Source: Rivibacter subsaxonicus | Lineage (GTDB): Bacteria; Pseudomonadota; Gammaproteobacteria; Burkholderiales; Burkholderiaceae_C | NCBI RefSeq assembly: GCF_004217215.1 | Contig: NZ_SHKP01000006.1 | Coordinates: forward strand, 558,001 to 622,000 | Direction: 5' to 3' | Length of the DNA: 64,000 bases | Part shown: positions 18,115 through 29,591 of the stretch, in pieces | Numbering within the stretch: the first letter of the stretch is position 1 | Layout of the letters: every line of letters starts with the position of its first letter | The notes under the pieces: model-generated | Databases searched by the model: none | What the model was told of the DNA's origin: nothing | What the model saw: the letters and a program-made list of their open reading frames with translations, nothing else | Translations under genes and position numbers: made by a program

Positions 18115-18219
18115 GATTTTGTTCATTCCCGCCATGTTTTGCGGGAGGCAGTCCGGCCGCATGATGCCGGGCACCGAAGGGGCGTCGCGCGGACGCTCGC
18201 TGATGCATTGGGAGACGCC

Positions 18220-20745
18220 TTGAAACGACATCTTGCTCGAACCGGAACCCGCTCGACCCCGTGGGTCTGGAACGGGGTGGCTGCTGCTGCTTGCGCGATG
18301 GCAGCCGGCTTGCCGCTCGACGTTTGGGCCCTTGGCCTGGGTCGCATGAACGTGCAGTCCGCGCTTGGCGAGACGCTGCGCGCGGAGATCGAGGTCAACA
18401 GCATCACGCCCGAAGAGGCGGCAACGCTGAAGGTGCGCGTGGCGCCGGCCGACTCTTACCGAGCGGCCGGGGTCGACTACAACGCGGTGCTGCCTGGCAC
18501 TTCGGTGTCCCTGCAACGGCGCGCCGACGGCAAGCCTGTGCTGCGAGTGACCAGCGACCGGGTCGTGCAGGAACCCTTCGTCGACATGATCCTCGAGCTC
18601 GACTGGTCCTCCGGCCGTCTGGTGCGCGAGTACACGATGCTCTTCGATCCGCCGGTCGCCCGTGCACCGGCGCCCGTGCCGGGCACCGCGCCGCTGGCGA
18701 CGCCGGCCCCGGTAGCTCCGCGCGCTGCGGCGCCGACGCCGATGGCCCCGCGTGCCGTCGCTCCGGCTCCCGCACCTGCGCCGGCCCCGGTTGCTCCTGC
18801 CCGCCCTGCCGAGACCGTCGCGGCTGGCACCGGCCCCGACCAGGTGGTCGTGCAGCCGGGCGACACGCTGTCGGGCATCGCCGGACGCACCCGCCGCGGT
18901 GGCGTTTCGCTCGATCAGATGCTGGTGTCGCTGTACCGGGCCAACCCCGGTGCCTTCATCGAATCGAACATGAACCGCCTGCGCTCCGGCGCGAAGCTCG
19001 ACGTGCCGAGCGCCGAGCAGGCGGCCGGGATCAGCGCGAGCGAGGCCAAGCAGATCATCCAGGCCCAGAGCGCCGATTTCGGTGCCTACCGCGAGCGGTT
19101 GGCCAGCGGCGTCAAGGCCGCTGCACCGAGCGCCACGCGCCAGGCCGGTGGCCAGGTGCAGGCCGAAGTGCAGGATCGCAAGCCCGCGGCCGCGCCCAGC
19201 GGCGACAAGCTGACGCTGAGCAAGGGCGCCGCCGTTGCCAGCAAGGAGACCGCGCAGGTCGCCGCCAGCCGCGAACAGAAGGACAGCGCGGCCCGCATGG
19301 CCGAACTGTCGAAGAACGTCGAGGAGTTGAAGAAGCTCCAGGGCGCCGCCGCCGGCTCCGCTCCGGGCGTGCCCGGTGCCAAGCCCGGCGTCGCGCTCGG
19401 TGCGCCGCCGGTGGCCGCGCCGGTCCCGGCCCCCGCGCCGGTTGCGGCGCCTGCACCCGCGCCAGCAGTTGTTGCCACCGCTCCGGCTACGGCCGCATCG
19501 CCGGCTGCTGCCGCGACCCCGGCACCGGTGGTCGCCCCGGCGCCGGCTCCGATCGCTGCCGCGTCGGCCCCCGAGACCAGCGCCGCCAGCGTGCCGGCGC
19601 CTGCAACTCCGGTGGCACGTCCGGCTCCGGCGCCCGCGCCGGCAGTCGAGGAGCCTGGCGCGCTCGGCGGCCTTCTCGAGAACCCGCTGCTGCTGCCGAT
19701 TGCCGGCCTGCTGGTCGCGCTGATGGCGGCCTTCGGTTTCTACCGCCTGCGTCGCCAGGGCAAGAGCGACAGTGCGGAAACCTCGTTCCTCGAAAGCCGG
19801 CTGCAACCGGACTCGTTCTTCGGCGCCAGCGGCGGCCAGCGCGTCGACACCCGCGACGCGACCGGCGTGCCCTCGTCGATGAGCTACTCGCTGAGCCAGC
19901 TCGACGCGATCGGCGATGTCGATCCGGTGGCCGAGGCCGACGTCTACCTTGCCTACGGCCGCGACCTGCAGGCCGAGGAAATCCTCAAGGAAGCGATGCG
20001 GGCCAACCCGGAACGCATGGCGATCCGCGGCAAGCTGCTCGAGGTCTACGCCAAGCGGCGCGATTCGCGCGGCTTCGAGCCGCTGGCCACGCAGCTCTTC
20101 GCGCTGACCGGCGGGGTGGGCGAGGACTGGCTCAAGGCGCAGGAACTCGGCCGCTCGATCGACGCCGAGAATCCGATGTACCAGAGCGGCGGCCGTCCGG
20201 CTTCGATGCCGGCTGCGGGTGGTGGCGCGGTGGTCGAGCCCCTGGGTGCGAGCACGATGCCGCAGTCGGTGCTGCCGACGCCGTCGGGCTTCAACGCCCA
20301 GCGCTCCGCCTTTGGCGAGGATCCGGCGGTCGACCTGGACCTGGACGTTTCGCAGCCCGGCAAGCTCGATGCCCTGGCGCCCAGCATGGGCTCGCAGAGC
20401 ACTCAGCCCTTCGATCGAAGCGAGTTCGGCGCCGCCGCGGCTACGCCGCCGGCCGAGCCGGCGCTCGACTTCGACCTGCAGAGCTTCTCGCTGGAGCCGC
20501 CGGCCTCGGCGCCGGCGGTCGAGCTCGGCAGCGACCTGCCGGACCTGAGCAATCTCGATCTGCCGGTCGACGGCGGCGCCGGTGCTTCGATGGATGACGC
20601 GCTGGCGCGCAAGCTCGACCTCGCCGACGAGTTCCGCCAGATCGGCGACAAGGACGGTGCCCGCGACCTGCTGCAGGAAGTGGCGAGCAAGGCCACCGGC
20701 GCGCTCAAGGCCAAGGCGAAGGGCATGCTCGACGAACTGGGCTGA
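18220..20745 (+). CDS. fimV: FimV-like peptidoglycan-binding membrane protein
   Basis: Large inner-membrane protein that, in relatives, organises polar type IV pilus and twitching machinery. The TTG at 18220 with GGGAG seven bases upstream starts a signal peptide followed by the FimV N-terminal domain (LGRMNVQSALGETLRAEIEV). A LysM domain lies at about residues 208-262 (VVQPGDTLSGIAG), then a long Ala/Pro-rich linker, a coiled segment near EQKDSAARMAELSKNVEELK, and one membrane helix at about 489-511. The cytoplasmic part ends in the FimV C-terminal TPR-like motif LADEFRQIGDKDGARDLLQE. Total 841 aa. The open frame extends upstream, but that segment is non-coding in character. Confidence 0.9.
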   Translation: MKRHLARTGTRSTPWVWNGVAAAACAMAAGLPLDVWALGLGRMNVQSALGETLRAEIEVNSITPEEAATLKVRVAPADSYRAAGVDYNAVLPGTSVSLQRRADGKPVLRVTSDRVVQEPFVDMILELDWSSGRLVREYTMLFDPPVARAPAPVPGTAPLATPAPVAPRAAAPTPMAPRAVAPAPAPAPAPVAPARPAETVAAGTGPDQVVVQPGDTLSGIAGRTRRGGVSLDQMLVSLYRANPGAFIESNMNRLRSGAKLDVPSAEQAAGISASEAKQIIQAQSADFGAYRERLASGVKAAAPSATRQAGGQVQAEVQDRKPAAAPSGDKLTLSKGAAVASKETAQVAASREQKDSAARMAELSKNVEELKKLQGAAAGSAPGVPGAKPGVALGAPPVAAPVPAPAPVAAPAPAPAVVATAPATAASPAAAATPAPVVAPAPAPIAAASAPETSAASVPAPATPVARPAPAPAPAVEEPGALGGLLENPLLLPIAGLLVALMAAFGFYRLRRQGKSDSAETSFLESRLQPDSFFGASGGQRVDTRDATGVPSSMSYSLSQLDAIGDVDPVAEADVYLAYGRDLQAEEILKEAMRANPERMAIRGKLLEVYAKRRDSRGFEPLATQLFALTGGVGEDWLKAQELGRSIDAENPMYQSGGRPASMPAAGGGAVVEPLGASTMPQSVLPTPSGFNAQRSAFGEDPAVDLDLDVSQPGKLDALAPSMGSQSTQPFDRSEFGAAAATPPAEPALDFDLQSFSLEPPASAPAVELGSDLPDLSNLDLPVDGGAGASMDDALARKLDLADEFRQIGDKDGARDLLQEVASKATGALKAKAKGMLDELG

Positions 20746-20792
20746 GGCCCGGTTCGATCCAGCGCTTCCCGTTCGAATCCCCGGTGGCTGCC

Positions 20793-21578
20793 ATGCGGGT
20801 AGCCCTGGGGATCGCCTACCGGGGTGACGGCTACAACGGCTGGCAGAGCCAGCGCGATGGCCGCACCGTGCAGGACGCGCTCGAGGCGGCACTGGCCGCC
20901 TTTGTCGCCGCGCCGGTGCGCACCGTCTGCGCCGGCCGTACCGACGCCGGCGTGCACGCGCTCAACCAGGTCGTCCATCTCGACACCGCGGTCGAGCGCG
21001 AGGCTTTTTCGTGGGTGCGCGGCACCAACCGCTACCTGCCCGAAGACATCGCCGTGCAGTGGGCGCAGGCGGTGCCCGACGACTTTCACGCGCGCAACCA
21101 CGCGCGCGGACGACGCTACGCCTACGTGCTGCGCGAGTCGGTCGCGCGGCCGGCGCTGGAGACGGGGCTGGTCGGCTGGTCCTTCAGGCCGCTCGATGGC
21201 GAGGCGATGCGCGCCGCGGCCTTGCACCTGGTCGGCACCCACGACTTCAGCGCGTTGCGCTCGTCGGAGTGCCAGGCGGCCTCGCCGATCAAGGAGTTGC
21301 GCTCGGTCACGATCACGCGGCGCGGCGCCTACTGGCGCTTCGATTTCGACGGCAGCGCCTTCCTGCACCACATGATCCGCAACATCATGGGCTGCCTGGT
21401 CGCGATCGGGCAGGGCCGGCATCCGCCGGGCTGGATGGCCGAGGTGATCGCCTCGCGCTCGCGCGACGCCGCGGCGCCGACCTTCTCCCCGGCCGGTCTG
21501 TACTTCCTCGGTCCCTACTACGATGCGGCCCTTGGCATCGCCGAGCACACGCCGGCCTTCGACTGGCTTCCCGCATGA
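20793..21578 (+). CDS. truA: tRNA pseudouridine(38-40) synthase
   Basis: Converts uridines 38-40 of the tRNA anticodon stem to pseudouridine (261 aa). The catalytic Asp lies in CAGRTDAGVHALNQV; MRVALGIAYRGDGYNGWQSQ and FLHHMIRNIMGCLVAIG are typical TruA segments. ATG 20793 is preferred over GTG 20784 because homology begins at MRVALGIAY. The stop overlaps the trpF start as ATGA. Confidence 0.95.
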   Translation: MRVALGIAYRGDGYNGWQSQRDGRTVQDALEAALAAFVAAPVRTVCAGRTDAGVHALNQVVHLDTAVEREAFSWVRGTNRYLPEDIAVQWAQAVPDDFHARNHARGRRYAYVLRESVARPALETGLVGWSFRPLDGEAMRAAALHLVGTHDFSALRSSECQAASPIKELRSVTITRRGAYWRFDFDGSAFLHHMIRNIMGCLVAIGQGRHPPGWMAEVIASRSRDAAAPTFSPAGLYFLGPYYDAALGIAEHTPAFDWLPA

Positions 21579-22225
21579 CCCACCGTACGCGCATCAAGAT
21601 CTGCGGCCTCACGCGCGACGCTGATGTGCGGGCCGCCGTCGAGGCCGGGGCCGACGCGATCGGCTTCGTGCTGTACCCGGCCAGCCCGCGCGCGATCTCG
21701 CTCGACCGCGCCGCCGAGCTGGCGGCGACCCTTCCGCCCTTCGTGACGCCGGTGGGCCTGTTCGTCAATGCCGGGCGCGACGAGATCGAGGCCGCCTGCG
21801 CCGCGATCCCGACGCTGCTGCTGCAGTTCCATGGCGACGAGACGCCGGCCACCTGCGAGTCCTTCGAGCGGCCTTTCATTCGCGCCGCCCGCATGGCGCC
21901 GGGCTTCGACTTGGTAGACTTTGCGCTGCAGTACGCAAGCGCGGCTGCCTTGCTGCTCGACGCCCATGTCGAGGGCTATGGCGGTGGCGGAAAGGTCTTC
22001 GATTGGTCACTCATTCCACCCAGCGTTCCCGCTCCGGTCGTTTTGTCTGGTGGGTTGAATGCAGCAAACGTGGGCGAGGGGGTGCTCGCGCTGCGGCCTT
22101 GGGCCGTTGACGTGAGCTCCGGCGTCGAACAGGCCAAGGGCATCAAGGATGCCGGGCTGATCCGCCGGTTCTGCGAAGCGGTACGCGAGGCGGATGCCCG
22201 TCTCGAGGATGCCGCGACGCGCTGA
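21575..22225 (+). CDS. trpF: Phosphoribosylanthranilate isomerase
   Basis: TIM-barrel enzyme of tryptophan synthesis (216 aa). It has the N-terminal catalytic Cys in IKICGLTRDAD, GFVLYPASPRAI, the LQFHGDE strand with the conserved His, and the C-terminal phosphate-binding LSGGLNAANVGEGV and DVSSGVEQAKGIKD. It is coupled to truA by a 4-base overlap and followed by trpB after 24 bases. The first trp genes (trpE, G, D, C) are elsewhere. Confidence 0.95.
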   Translation: MTHRTRIKICGLTRDADVRAAVEAGADAIGFVLYPASPRAISLDRAAELAATLPPFVTPVGLFVNAGRDEIEAACAAIPTLLLQFHGDETPATCESFERPFIRAARMAPGFDLVDFALQYASAAALLLDAHVEGYGGGGKVFDWSLIPPSVPAPVVLSGGLNAANVGEGVLALRPWAVDVSSGVEQAKGIKDAGLIRRFCEAVREADARLEDAATR

Positions 22226-22249
22226 ACCCCGAATCGAATCCCACACACC

Positions 22250-23518
22250 ATGTTGAACTACCAGCAGCCCGACGCGCGCGGGCATTTCGGCCCCTATGGC
22301 GGCAGCTTCGTCGCCGAGACGCTTGTCCATGCGCTCGACGAGCTCAAGGCCGCCTACGCGCACTACCGAAACGACGCCGAGTTCCTGCGCGAGTTCCGCC
22401 ACGAACTGGCGCACTTCGTCGGCCGGCCGAGCCCGGTCTATCACGCGGCGCGGCTGAGCCGCGAGCTCGGCGGCGCCCAGATCCACCTCAAGCGCGAAGA
22501 TCTCAACCACACCGGCGCCCACAAGGTGAACAACACCATCGGCCAGGCCTTGCTGGCCAGGCGCATGGGCAAGCCGCGCGTGATCGCCGAGACCGGCGCC
22601 GGCCAGCATGGCGTGGCCACGGCGACCATCTGCGCCCGCTACGGCCTCGAGTGCGTGGTCTACATGGGCAGCGAGGACATCAAGCGCCAGAGCCCCAACG
22701 TCTATCGCATGAAGCTGCTCGGCGCCACCGTGGTGCCGGTCGACAGCGGCAGCCGCACGTTGAAGGACGCGCTGAACGAGGCGCTGCGCGATTGGGTCAC
22801 CAACGTCGAGAACACCTTCTACATCATCGGCACGGTCGCCGGTCCGGCGCCGTATCCGGAGATGGTGCGCGACTTCCAGAGCGTCATCGGCGAGGAATGC
22901 CTGACGCAGATGCCGGCCCAGATCGGCCGCCAGCCCGACGCCGTGATCGCCTGCGTCGGCGGTGGCAGCAATGCGATGGGCATCTTCTACCCCTACATCC
23001 GGCACGAGGGCGTGCGCCTGATCGGCGTCGAGGCGGCCGGCGAGGGCCTCGAGAGCGGCAAGCATGCGGCCTCGCTGCAGAAGGGCTCGCCCGGCGTGCT
23101 GCACGGCAACCGGACCTACCTGCTGCAGGACGACAACGGCCAGATCACCGAGACCCATTCGGTCTCGGCCGGGCTCGACTACCCCGGCGTCGGGCCCGAG
23201 CATGCCTATCTCAAGGACATCGGCCGCGCCGAGTACGTCGGCATCACCGACGTCGAGGCACTCGCGGCCTTTCACCGCCTGTGCCGCACCGAAGGCATCA
23301 TCCCGGCGCTCGAGTCGAGCCATGCGGTGGCTTACGCGATGAAGCTGGCACCGACGCTGCGGCCCGACCAGCATCTGCTGGTCAACCTCAGCGGCCGCGG
23401 CGACAAGGACATCGGCACCGTGGCCGACCTCTCCGGCGCCGACTTCTTCTGCCGGCCCTCGTGCCAGGGGCAGGGCGTCAAGGGTGGTGAGCAGCGCATC
23501 GAGGTGAAGCAGCGATGA
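22250..23518 (+). CDS. trpB: Tryptophan synthase beta chain
   Basis: PLP enzyme that joins indole and serine to tryptophan (422 aa, slightly longer than the usual ~400 because of the C-terminal end after DFFCRP). The Schiff-base Lys is about residue 92 in [41 protein letters not shown] (PLP phosphate) and NLSGRGDKD are present. Its stop overlaps the trpA start. Confidence 0.97.
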   Translation: MLNYQQPDARGHFGPYGGSFVAETLVHALDELKAAYAHYRNDAEFLREFRHELAHFVGRPSPVYHAARLSRELGGAQIHLKREDLNHTGAHKVNNTIGQALLARRMGKPRVIAETGAGQHGVATATICARYGLECVVYMGSEDIKRQSPNVYRMKLLGATVVPVDSGSRTLKDALNEALRDWVTNVENTFYIIGTVAGPAPYPEMVRDFQSVIGEECLTQMPAQIGRQPDAVIACVGGGSNAMGIFYPYIRHEGVRLIGVEAAGEGLESGKHAASLQKGSPGVLHGNRTYLLQDDNGQITETHSVSAGLDYPGVGPEHAYLKDIGRAEYVGITDVEALAAFHRLCRTEGIIPALESSHAVAYAMKLAPTLRPDQHLLVNLSGRGDKDIGTVADLSGADFFCRPSCQGQGVKGGEQRIEVKQR

Positions 23519-24348
23519 GCCGCATCGCCGCTACCTTTTCCGCGCTGAAGGCTCAGGGCCGCAAGGCGCTGATTCCCTATGTCACCGCCGGCGACCCGTA
23601 TCCCGAATTGAGCGTCGATCTGCTGCTGGCGCTGGCCGAGGCCGGCGCCGACGTGATCGAGCTCGGCGTGCCGTTCAGTGATCCGATGGCCGACGGCCCG
23701 GTGATCCAGAAGGCCAGCGAACGCGCGCTCGCCAAGGGCATCGGCCTGACCCAGGTGCTGGAGATCGTGCGCGGCTTCCGCGCCCGCAACCAGGTCACGC
23801 CGCTGGTGCTGATGGGCTACGCCAACCCGGTCGAGCGCTACGACCAGCGCCATGGCGAGGGCCGTTTCGTCGCCGATGCCGCGGCCGCCGGTGTCGACGG
23901 CGTGTTGGTGGTCGACTACCCGCCCGAGGAGTGCGAGGCCTTCGCCGCGGCGCTGCAGCGGGTCGGGCTCGACCTGATCTTCCTGCTCGCGCCGACCTCG
24001 ACCGAGGAGCGCATGGCCCAGGTCGGGCGCATTGCCGGCGGCTATGTCTACTACGTCTCGCTCAAGGGCGTGACCGGCGCCGGCCACCTCGACGTGGGCG
24101 CGGTGGCTGCGGCCGTGCCGCGCATCCGCTGCCATGTCAGCGTGCCGGTCGGGGTCGGTTTCGGCATCCGCGATGCGACCACCGCCCGCGCCGTGGCCGC
24201 CGTGTCGGACGCGGTCGTGATCGGCTCGCGCCTGGTGCAGTTGCTCGAGGAAGCTCCGCGTGCCGGCATGGTCGAAGCTGGGCGACAATTCATCACTTCG
24301 ATCCGCGCCGCGCTGGACGAAGTCACCGAGGAAGGAACCAAAGCATGA
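23515..24348 (+). CDS. trpA: Tryptophan synthase alpha chain
   Basis: Cleaves indole-3-glycerol phosphate to indole, which tunnels to TrpB (277 aa). The catalytic Glu and Asp lie in [19 protein letters not shown] and [22 protein letters not shown] and [16 protein letters not shown] bind the phosphate. It overlaps trpB upstream and accD downstream by 4 bases each, so all three are translationally coupled. Confidence 0.96.
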   Translation: MSRIAATFSALKAQGRKALIPYVTAGDPYPELSVDLLLALAEAGADVIELGVPFSDPMADGPVIQKASERALAKGIGLTQVLEIVRGFRARNQVTPLVLMGYANPVERYDQRHGEGRFVADAAAAGVDGVLVVDYPPEECEAFAAALQRVGLDLIFLLAPTSTEERMAQVGRIAGGYVYYVSLKGVTGAGHLDVGAVAAAVPRIRCHVSVPVGVGFGIRDATTARAVAAVSDAVVIGSRLVQLLEEAPRAGMVEAGRQFITSIRAALDEVTEEGTKA

Positions 24349-25217
24349 GCTGGCTCGAAAAACTGCTGCCGCCCAAGATCCAGCAGACCGACCCCGCCGA
24401 GCGGCGCTCGGTGCCGGAAGGGTTGTGGATCAAGTGTCCTTCGTGCGAGACGGTCCTCTACAAGACCGATCTCGAGCAGAACCTCAACGTCTGCCCCAAG
24501 TGCACCCACCACCACCGCGTCGGCGCGCGGGCCCGGCTCGACGGCTTTCTCGATCCCGAGGGCCGCTACGAGATCGGCGAGGAGGTGCTGCCGGTCGACC
24601 CGCTGAAGTTCAAGGACAGCAAGAAGTACCCCGAGCGCCTGAAGGCGGCGATGGAAGCCACCGGCGAGACCGATGCGCTGATCGTGATGGGCGGCTCGGT
24701 CCACACCGTGCCGGTGGTGGCTTCGGCCTTCGAGTTCGACTTCATGGGCGGCTCGATGGGTTCGGTGGTCGGCGAGCGCTTCGTGCGCGGCGTCGAGACC
24801 GCGATCGATCAGAAGGTGCCGTTCATCTGCTTCACCGCCACCGGCGGCGCACGGATGCAGGAAGGCCTGCTGAGCCTGATGCAGATGGCCAAGACCAACG
24901 CCTCGCTGACCCGCCTGGCCAAGGCGAAGCTGCCCTACATCAGCGTGCTGACCGACCCGACCATGGGCGGCGTCTCGGCCGGCTTTGCCTTCATGGGCGA
25001 CGTGGTGATCGCCGAGCCGAAGGCGCTGATCGGCTTTGCCGGCCCGCGCGTGATCGAGAACACCGTGCGCGAGAAGCTGCCCGAGGGCTTCCAGCGCGCC
25101 GAGTTCCTGATGGACAAGGGCGCCGTCGACATGATCACCGACCGCCGCGAACTGCGCGGCGCGATCGCGCGAATGCTGTCGATGCTGCAACGCCAGAGCG
25201 CCGACGCGGTGGCCTGA
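24345..25217 (+). CDS. accD: Acetyl-CoA carboxylase carboxyltransferase beta subunit
   Basis: Transfers carboxyl from biotin to acetyl-CoA to make malonyl-CoA for fatty-acid synthesis (290 aa). The N-terminal zinc ribbon has [10 protein letters not shown] and [11 protein letters not shown]. The crotonase-fold core has [19 protein letters not shown] and [18 protein letters not shown]. It starts within the trpA stop after GAGGAAGGAACC, a strong ribosome site. A terminator follows 22 bases after its stop, ending the trp-accD unit. Confidence 0.96.
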   Translation: MSWLEKLLPPKIQQTDPAERRSVPEGLWIKCPSCETVLYKTDLEQNLNVCPKCTHHHRVGARARLDGFLDPEGRYEIGEEVLPVDPLKFKDSKKYPERLKAAMEATGETDALIVMGGSVHTVPVVASAFEFDFMGGSMGSVVGERFVRGVETAIDQKVPFICFTATGGARMQEGLLSLMQMAKTNASLTRLAKAKLPYISVLTDPTMGGVSAGFAFMGDVVIAEPKALIGFAGPRVIENTVREKLPEGFQRAEFLMDKGAVDMITDRRELRGAIARMLSMLQRQSADAVA

Positions 25218-25239
25218 GCGGATTCGAGCCGCAGGCACC

Positions 25240-25269
25240 AGGGCGGCGCAGGCCGCCCTGTTTTGTTTT
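25240..25269 (+). terminator. Rho-independent terminator after accD
   Basis: An 8-base GC stem AGGGCGGC / GCCGCCCT with a GCAG loop is followed by GTTTTGTTTT. This is one of the clearest intrinsic terminators in the window. folC begins 15 bases later, so it likely has its own start or depends on readthrough. Confidence 0.9.
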
Positions 25270-25283
25270 CCTAGCATGAATCG

Positions 25284-26609
<1,326 letters not shown>

Positions 26610-26675
26610 ACGGCCGCTGCGCCGGTGCCCTTGGCGGTGTCCGGTTTCCTTGTCGGCACGCCTTCTGACCCCAGC

Positions 26676-27428
26676 ATGGGCCTACTCTCCTTCTTCAAGC
26701 GCAAGCCGGCCACCGACCAGGGCTCGGCCGAGGACGTGCAGCGCGCACGCACCCGGGCCCGCCAGCGGCTGATCGGCGCCGCGGTGCTGGTGGCGCTGGC
26801 GGTCATCGGCCTGCCGCTGCTGCTCGACACCGCGCCGCGTCCGGTGGCGGCCGATCTGCCGATCGAGATCCCGCGCAAGGAGGCGGTGCCGCCGCTGGTG
26901 GCGCCGAACGCGACGGCCCCACGGGCTGCCACGCCGGCGGCGCGCGCCACAGCGTCGGCGCCGTCTGCGGGCGCGGACGACGCTGCGGTGGCCAAGGCCG
27001 CGGCCGCGCGCGCCGAGCTTCCGCCCGAATCGCGCGAGGTAGCGCCGTCACCGCCCAAGCCGGCCGCGAAGGACGAACCCAAGCCCGCCGCCAAACCGGT
27101 CGTGAAGGACGAGCCCAAGGCCGCTGCCAAGCCAGCCCCGAGCAGCGACGGCGCACGCGCCGCGTCGCTGCTGGCCGGCAACGAAGTGGCTGCCGGCGAG
27201 GGCCGCTACGTGGTGCAGGTCGGCGCCTTCGCCGAAAGCGCCGGTGCCCGCGAGGCCCGTGCCAAGGTCGAGAAGCTGGGACTGAAGACCTACACCCAGG
27301 TCGTCGAGACCAAGGAAGGCAAGCGCATCCGGGTGCGTGTCGGCCCCTACGCGGCGCGTGCCGATGCCGACAAGGCCGCCGCGCAGTTGCGCGCCTCGGG
27401 CCTGGGCGCGGCGGTGCTGACGCTGTGA
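26676..27428 (+). CDS. SPOR-domain cell-division protein (DedD-like)
   Basis: A 250-aa bitopic membrane protein. The cytoplasmic start MGLLSFFKRKP leads to a membrane helix at about residues 31-52 (IGAAVLVALAVIGLPLLLD). A long Ala/Pro/Lys-rich periplasmic linker follows, with repeated KDEPKPAAKP-type units (about 129-155), and then a C-terminal SPOR domain from about 174 (YVVQVGAFAESAGAREARAK), which binds septal denuded peptidoglycan. Position between folC and cvpA matches dedD. ATG 26676 was chosen because the preceding frame is poor. Confidence 0.88.
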   Translation: MGLLSFFKRKPATDQGSAEDVQRARTRARQRLIGAAVLVALAVIGLPLLLDTAPRPVAADLPIEIPRKEAVPPLVAPNATAPRAATPAARATASAPSAGADDAAVAKAAAARAELPPESREVAPSPPKPAAKDEPKPAAKPVVKDEPKAAAKPAPSSDGARAASLLAGNEVAAGEGRYVVQVGAFAESAGAREARAKVEKLGLKTYTQVVETKEGKRIRVRVGPYAARADADKAAAQLRASGLGAAVLTL

Positions 27429-27450
27429 TGGCGGGCGTGGTCCGAGGCCG

Positions 27451-27981
27451 ATGACGGAGCTGGGATGGGTCGACTGGGCATTGATCGCGATCGTCGCGCT
27501 GTCGGTACTGCTCGGCATCGTGCGCGGACTCACGCGCGAGATCATGTCGCTGGCGGGCTGGGTCGTGGCCTACCTGGCGGCGCAGGCCTTCTGCGCGCGG
27601 GTCGCGCCGGAGGTGCCGCTGGGCGCGCCGGGCTCGGGCCTCAACCTGGCGGCCGCCTTCGTCGTGGTGCTGGTGGCCGCGCTGGTGGCCTGGAGCATCT
27701 GCAGTTGGATGGTCAGCAAGATGGTGAAGGCCTCGCTGCTCAATCCGATCGACCGCACGCTCGGCGCGGTGTTCGGCCTGGCGCGCGGGCTGGTACTGGT
27801 GCTGCTGGTCGGAACGCTGACGCTGCTTACCCCTCTATCGCAAGAACCGGCCTGGCGTGCCTCGCACGGCGCGGCCGGCTTGCACTATGTTCTGGCAGAA
27901 CTCAAGCCGCTGTTGCCGGCGTCCGTGGCGCGCCATCTGCGCGCCGCGGCATCGCCGGCCGGTGTGCAATCGAAAGGATGA
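27451..27981 (+). CDS. cvpA: CvpA family membrane protein
   Basis: A 176-aa inner-membrane protein with four predicted helices. The start GWVDWALIAIVALSVLLGIV, GLTREIMSLAGWVVAYLAAQ, and the NPIDRTLGAVFGLARGLVLV segment match CvpA (colicin V production) proteins. In other bacteria CvpA affects envelope integrity and bile resistance; the mechanism is unknown. It lies 22 bases after the SPOR gene and 3 bases before purF. Confidence 0.9.
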   Translation: MTELGWVDWALIAIVALSVLLGIVRGLTREIMSLAGWVVAYLAAQAFCARVAPEVPLGAPGSGLNLAAAFVVVLVAALVAWSICSWMVSKMVKASLLNPIDRTLGAVFGLARGLVLVLLVGTLTLLTPLSQEPAWRASHGAAGLHYVLAELKPLLPASVARHLRAAASPAGVQSKG

Positions 27982-27984
27982 ATC

Positions 27985-29517
27985 ATGTGCGGCATCGTTG
28001 GCGTCATATCCAGATCGCCGGTTAACCAGCTGATCTACGACGCGCTGCTGCTGTTGCAGCACCGCGGCCAGGACGCGGCCGGCATCGTCACCGCCGGTCC
28101 GGACCAGGCCGGCACCAAGTTCTTCATGCACAAGGCGCGCGGCATGGTGCGCGATGTCTTTCGCACTCGCAACATGCGCGCGCTGCCGGGCCTGATCGGG
28201 CTCGGCCAGGTGCGCTATCCGACCGCGGGCAACGCCTACAGCGAAGAGGAGGCGCAGCCCTTCTACGTCAACGCGCCCTTCGGCCTGGTGCTGGTCCACA
28301 ACGGCAACATCACCAACGCGCACGCGCTGCGCAAGGAGCTGTTCGCGATCGATCGTCGCCACGTCAACACCGACAGCGATACCGAGGTGCTGCTCAACGT
28401 GGTGGCGCACGAGCTCGAGCTCGCGGCGCGCGACCTGCCGCTGTCGCCGGACGAGGTGTTCAAGGCGGTGAGCGCGGTGCATCGGCGCGTGAAGGGTTCG
28501 TACGCGGTGGTGTGCCTGATCGCGGGCTATGGGCTGCTCGCGTTTCGAGACCCCTACGGCATCCGTCCGCTGTGCCTCGGCGAGGCACATACCGCGGCCG
28601 GCAAGGAGGTCATGGTCGCCAGCGAGTCGGTCGCGCTCGAGGGCACCGGCCACAAGCTGGTGCGCGACGTGGCGCCGGGCGAGGCGGTGTTCATCGATCT
28701 CGAGGGCAATGTGCATGCGCGCCAGTGCGCGCCGAGCGCGTCGCTCAACCCCTGCATCTTCGAGTTCGTCTACCTGGCGCGTCCCGACTCGGTGATCGAC
28801 GGCATGTCGGTCTACCAGGCGCGGCTCAACATGGGCGAAACGCTGGCGCAGCGCGTCATCTCGACGATGCCGCCGAGCGAGATCGACGTCGTAATCCCGA
28901 TCCCCGAGTCGAGCCGGCCGAGCGCGATGCAACTCGCACAGAAGCTTGGCAAGCCTTACCGCGAGGGATTCGTGAAGAACCGCTACGTGGGCCGCACCTT
29001 CATCATGCCGGGGCAGGGCATGCGCAAGAAGTCGGTGCGCCAGAAGCTCAACGCGATCGCGAGCGAATTCAAGGGCCGCAACGTGCTGCTGGTCGACGAC
29101 TCGATCGTGCGCGGCACCACCAGCAAGGAGATCGTGCAGATGGCGCGCGAGGCCGGCGCGGCCAAGGTGTTCATGGCCTCGGCGGCACCACCGGTGCGCT
29201 TCCCCAACGTCTACGGCATCGACATGCCGACCTCGGCCGAGCTGATCGCCCATGACCGCAGCACCGAGGAGATCCGTGCCTACATCGGCGCCGACGCGCT
29301 GATCTACCAGGACCTGGCCGCAATGAAGCGGGTAGTCGGCGCGCTCAATCCCAGGATCTCCGGCTTCGAGGCCTCGTGCTTCGACGGCAGCTACATCACC
29401 GGGGACGTCAGCGTCGCCGACTTCGCGGCGATGCGCAGCCAGCGCCTGGCGCAGCCCGAGGAAGAGGACAGCAGCGCGCAGCGCCTGGCGCTGCAGGGCA
29501 CGGCGGAGGGCTCATGA
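27985..29517 (+). CDS. purF: Amidophosphoribosyltransferase
   Basis: First committed step of purine synthesis, making phosphoribosylamine from PRPP and glutamine (510 aa). The N-terminal nucleophile is Cys2 (MCGIVGVIS), so the Met is removed. The glutaminase domain has [12 protein letters not shown] and GNITN. The PRPP loop is [18 protein letters not shown] in the C-terminal domain. No propeptide is present. The stop overlaps a 25-codon bridging ORF (see 29514-29591). Confidence 0.96.
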   Translation: MCGIVGVISRSPVNQLIYDALLLLQHRGQDAAGIVTAGPDQAGTKFFMHKARGMVRDVFRTRNMRALPGLIGLGQVRYPTAGNAYSEEEAQPFYVNAPFGLVLVHNGNITNAHALRKELFAIDRRHVNTDSDTEVLLNVVAHELELAARDLPLSPDEVFKAVSAVHRRVKGSYAVVCLIAGYGLLAFRDPYGIRPLCLGEAHTAAGKEVMVASESVALEGTGHKLVRDVAPGEAVFIDLEGNVHARQCAPSASLNPCIFEFVYLARPDSVIDGMSVYQARLNMGETLAQRVISTMPPSEIDVVIPIPESSRPSAMQLAQKLGKPYREGFVKNRYVGRTFIMPGQGMRKKSVRQKLNAIASEFKGRNVLLVDDSIVRGTTSKEIVQMAREAGAAKVFMASAAPPVRFPNVYGIDMPTSAELIAHDRSTEEIRAYIGADALIYQDLAAMKRVVGALNPRISGFEASCFDGSYITGDVSVADFAAMRSQRLAQPEEEDSSAQRLALQGTAEGS

Positions 29518-29591
29518 GCCACGCGCGGCCGCCCGAAGGGGCTCATTCCCTCTCGGAGGGACGGCGCGCAGCGCCAAGGGAGCGGCAATGA
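29514..29591 (+). repeat. Intergenic element forming a 25-residue bridging ORF between purF and metZ
   Basis: The whole purF-metZ gap is one open frame. Its ATG overlaps the purF stop (ATGA) and its TGA overlaps the metZ ATG (ATGA). The predicted peptide starts [16 protein letters not shown] and ends Arg-rich. The DNA (GGCCGCCCGAAG, then GGACGGCGC and GCGCC arms) resembles the element at 63443-63523, so it is probably a dispersed repeat. Whether a peptide is made is unknown; the frame may simply keep ribosomes moving from purF to metZ. Confidence 0.6.

Noticed and set aside
18094-20892. A 932-codon open frame opposite fimV
   Set aside because: It is a mirror of the Ala/Pro-rich fimV linker with Arg/Gly repeats; no start context and no motif.
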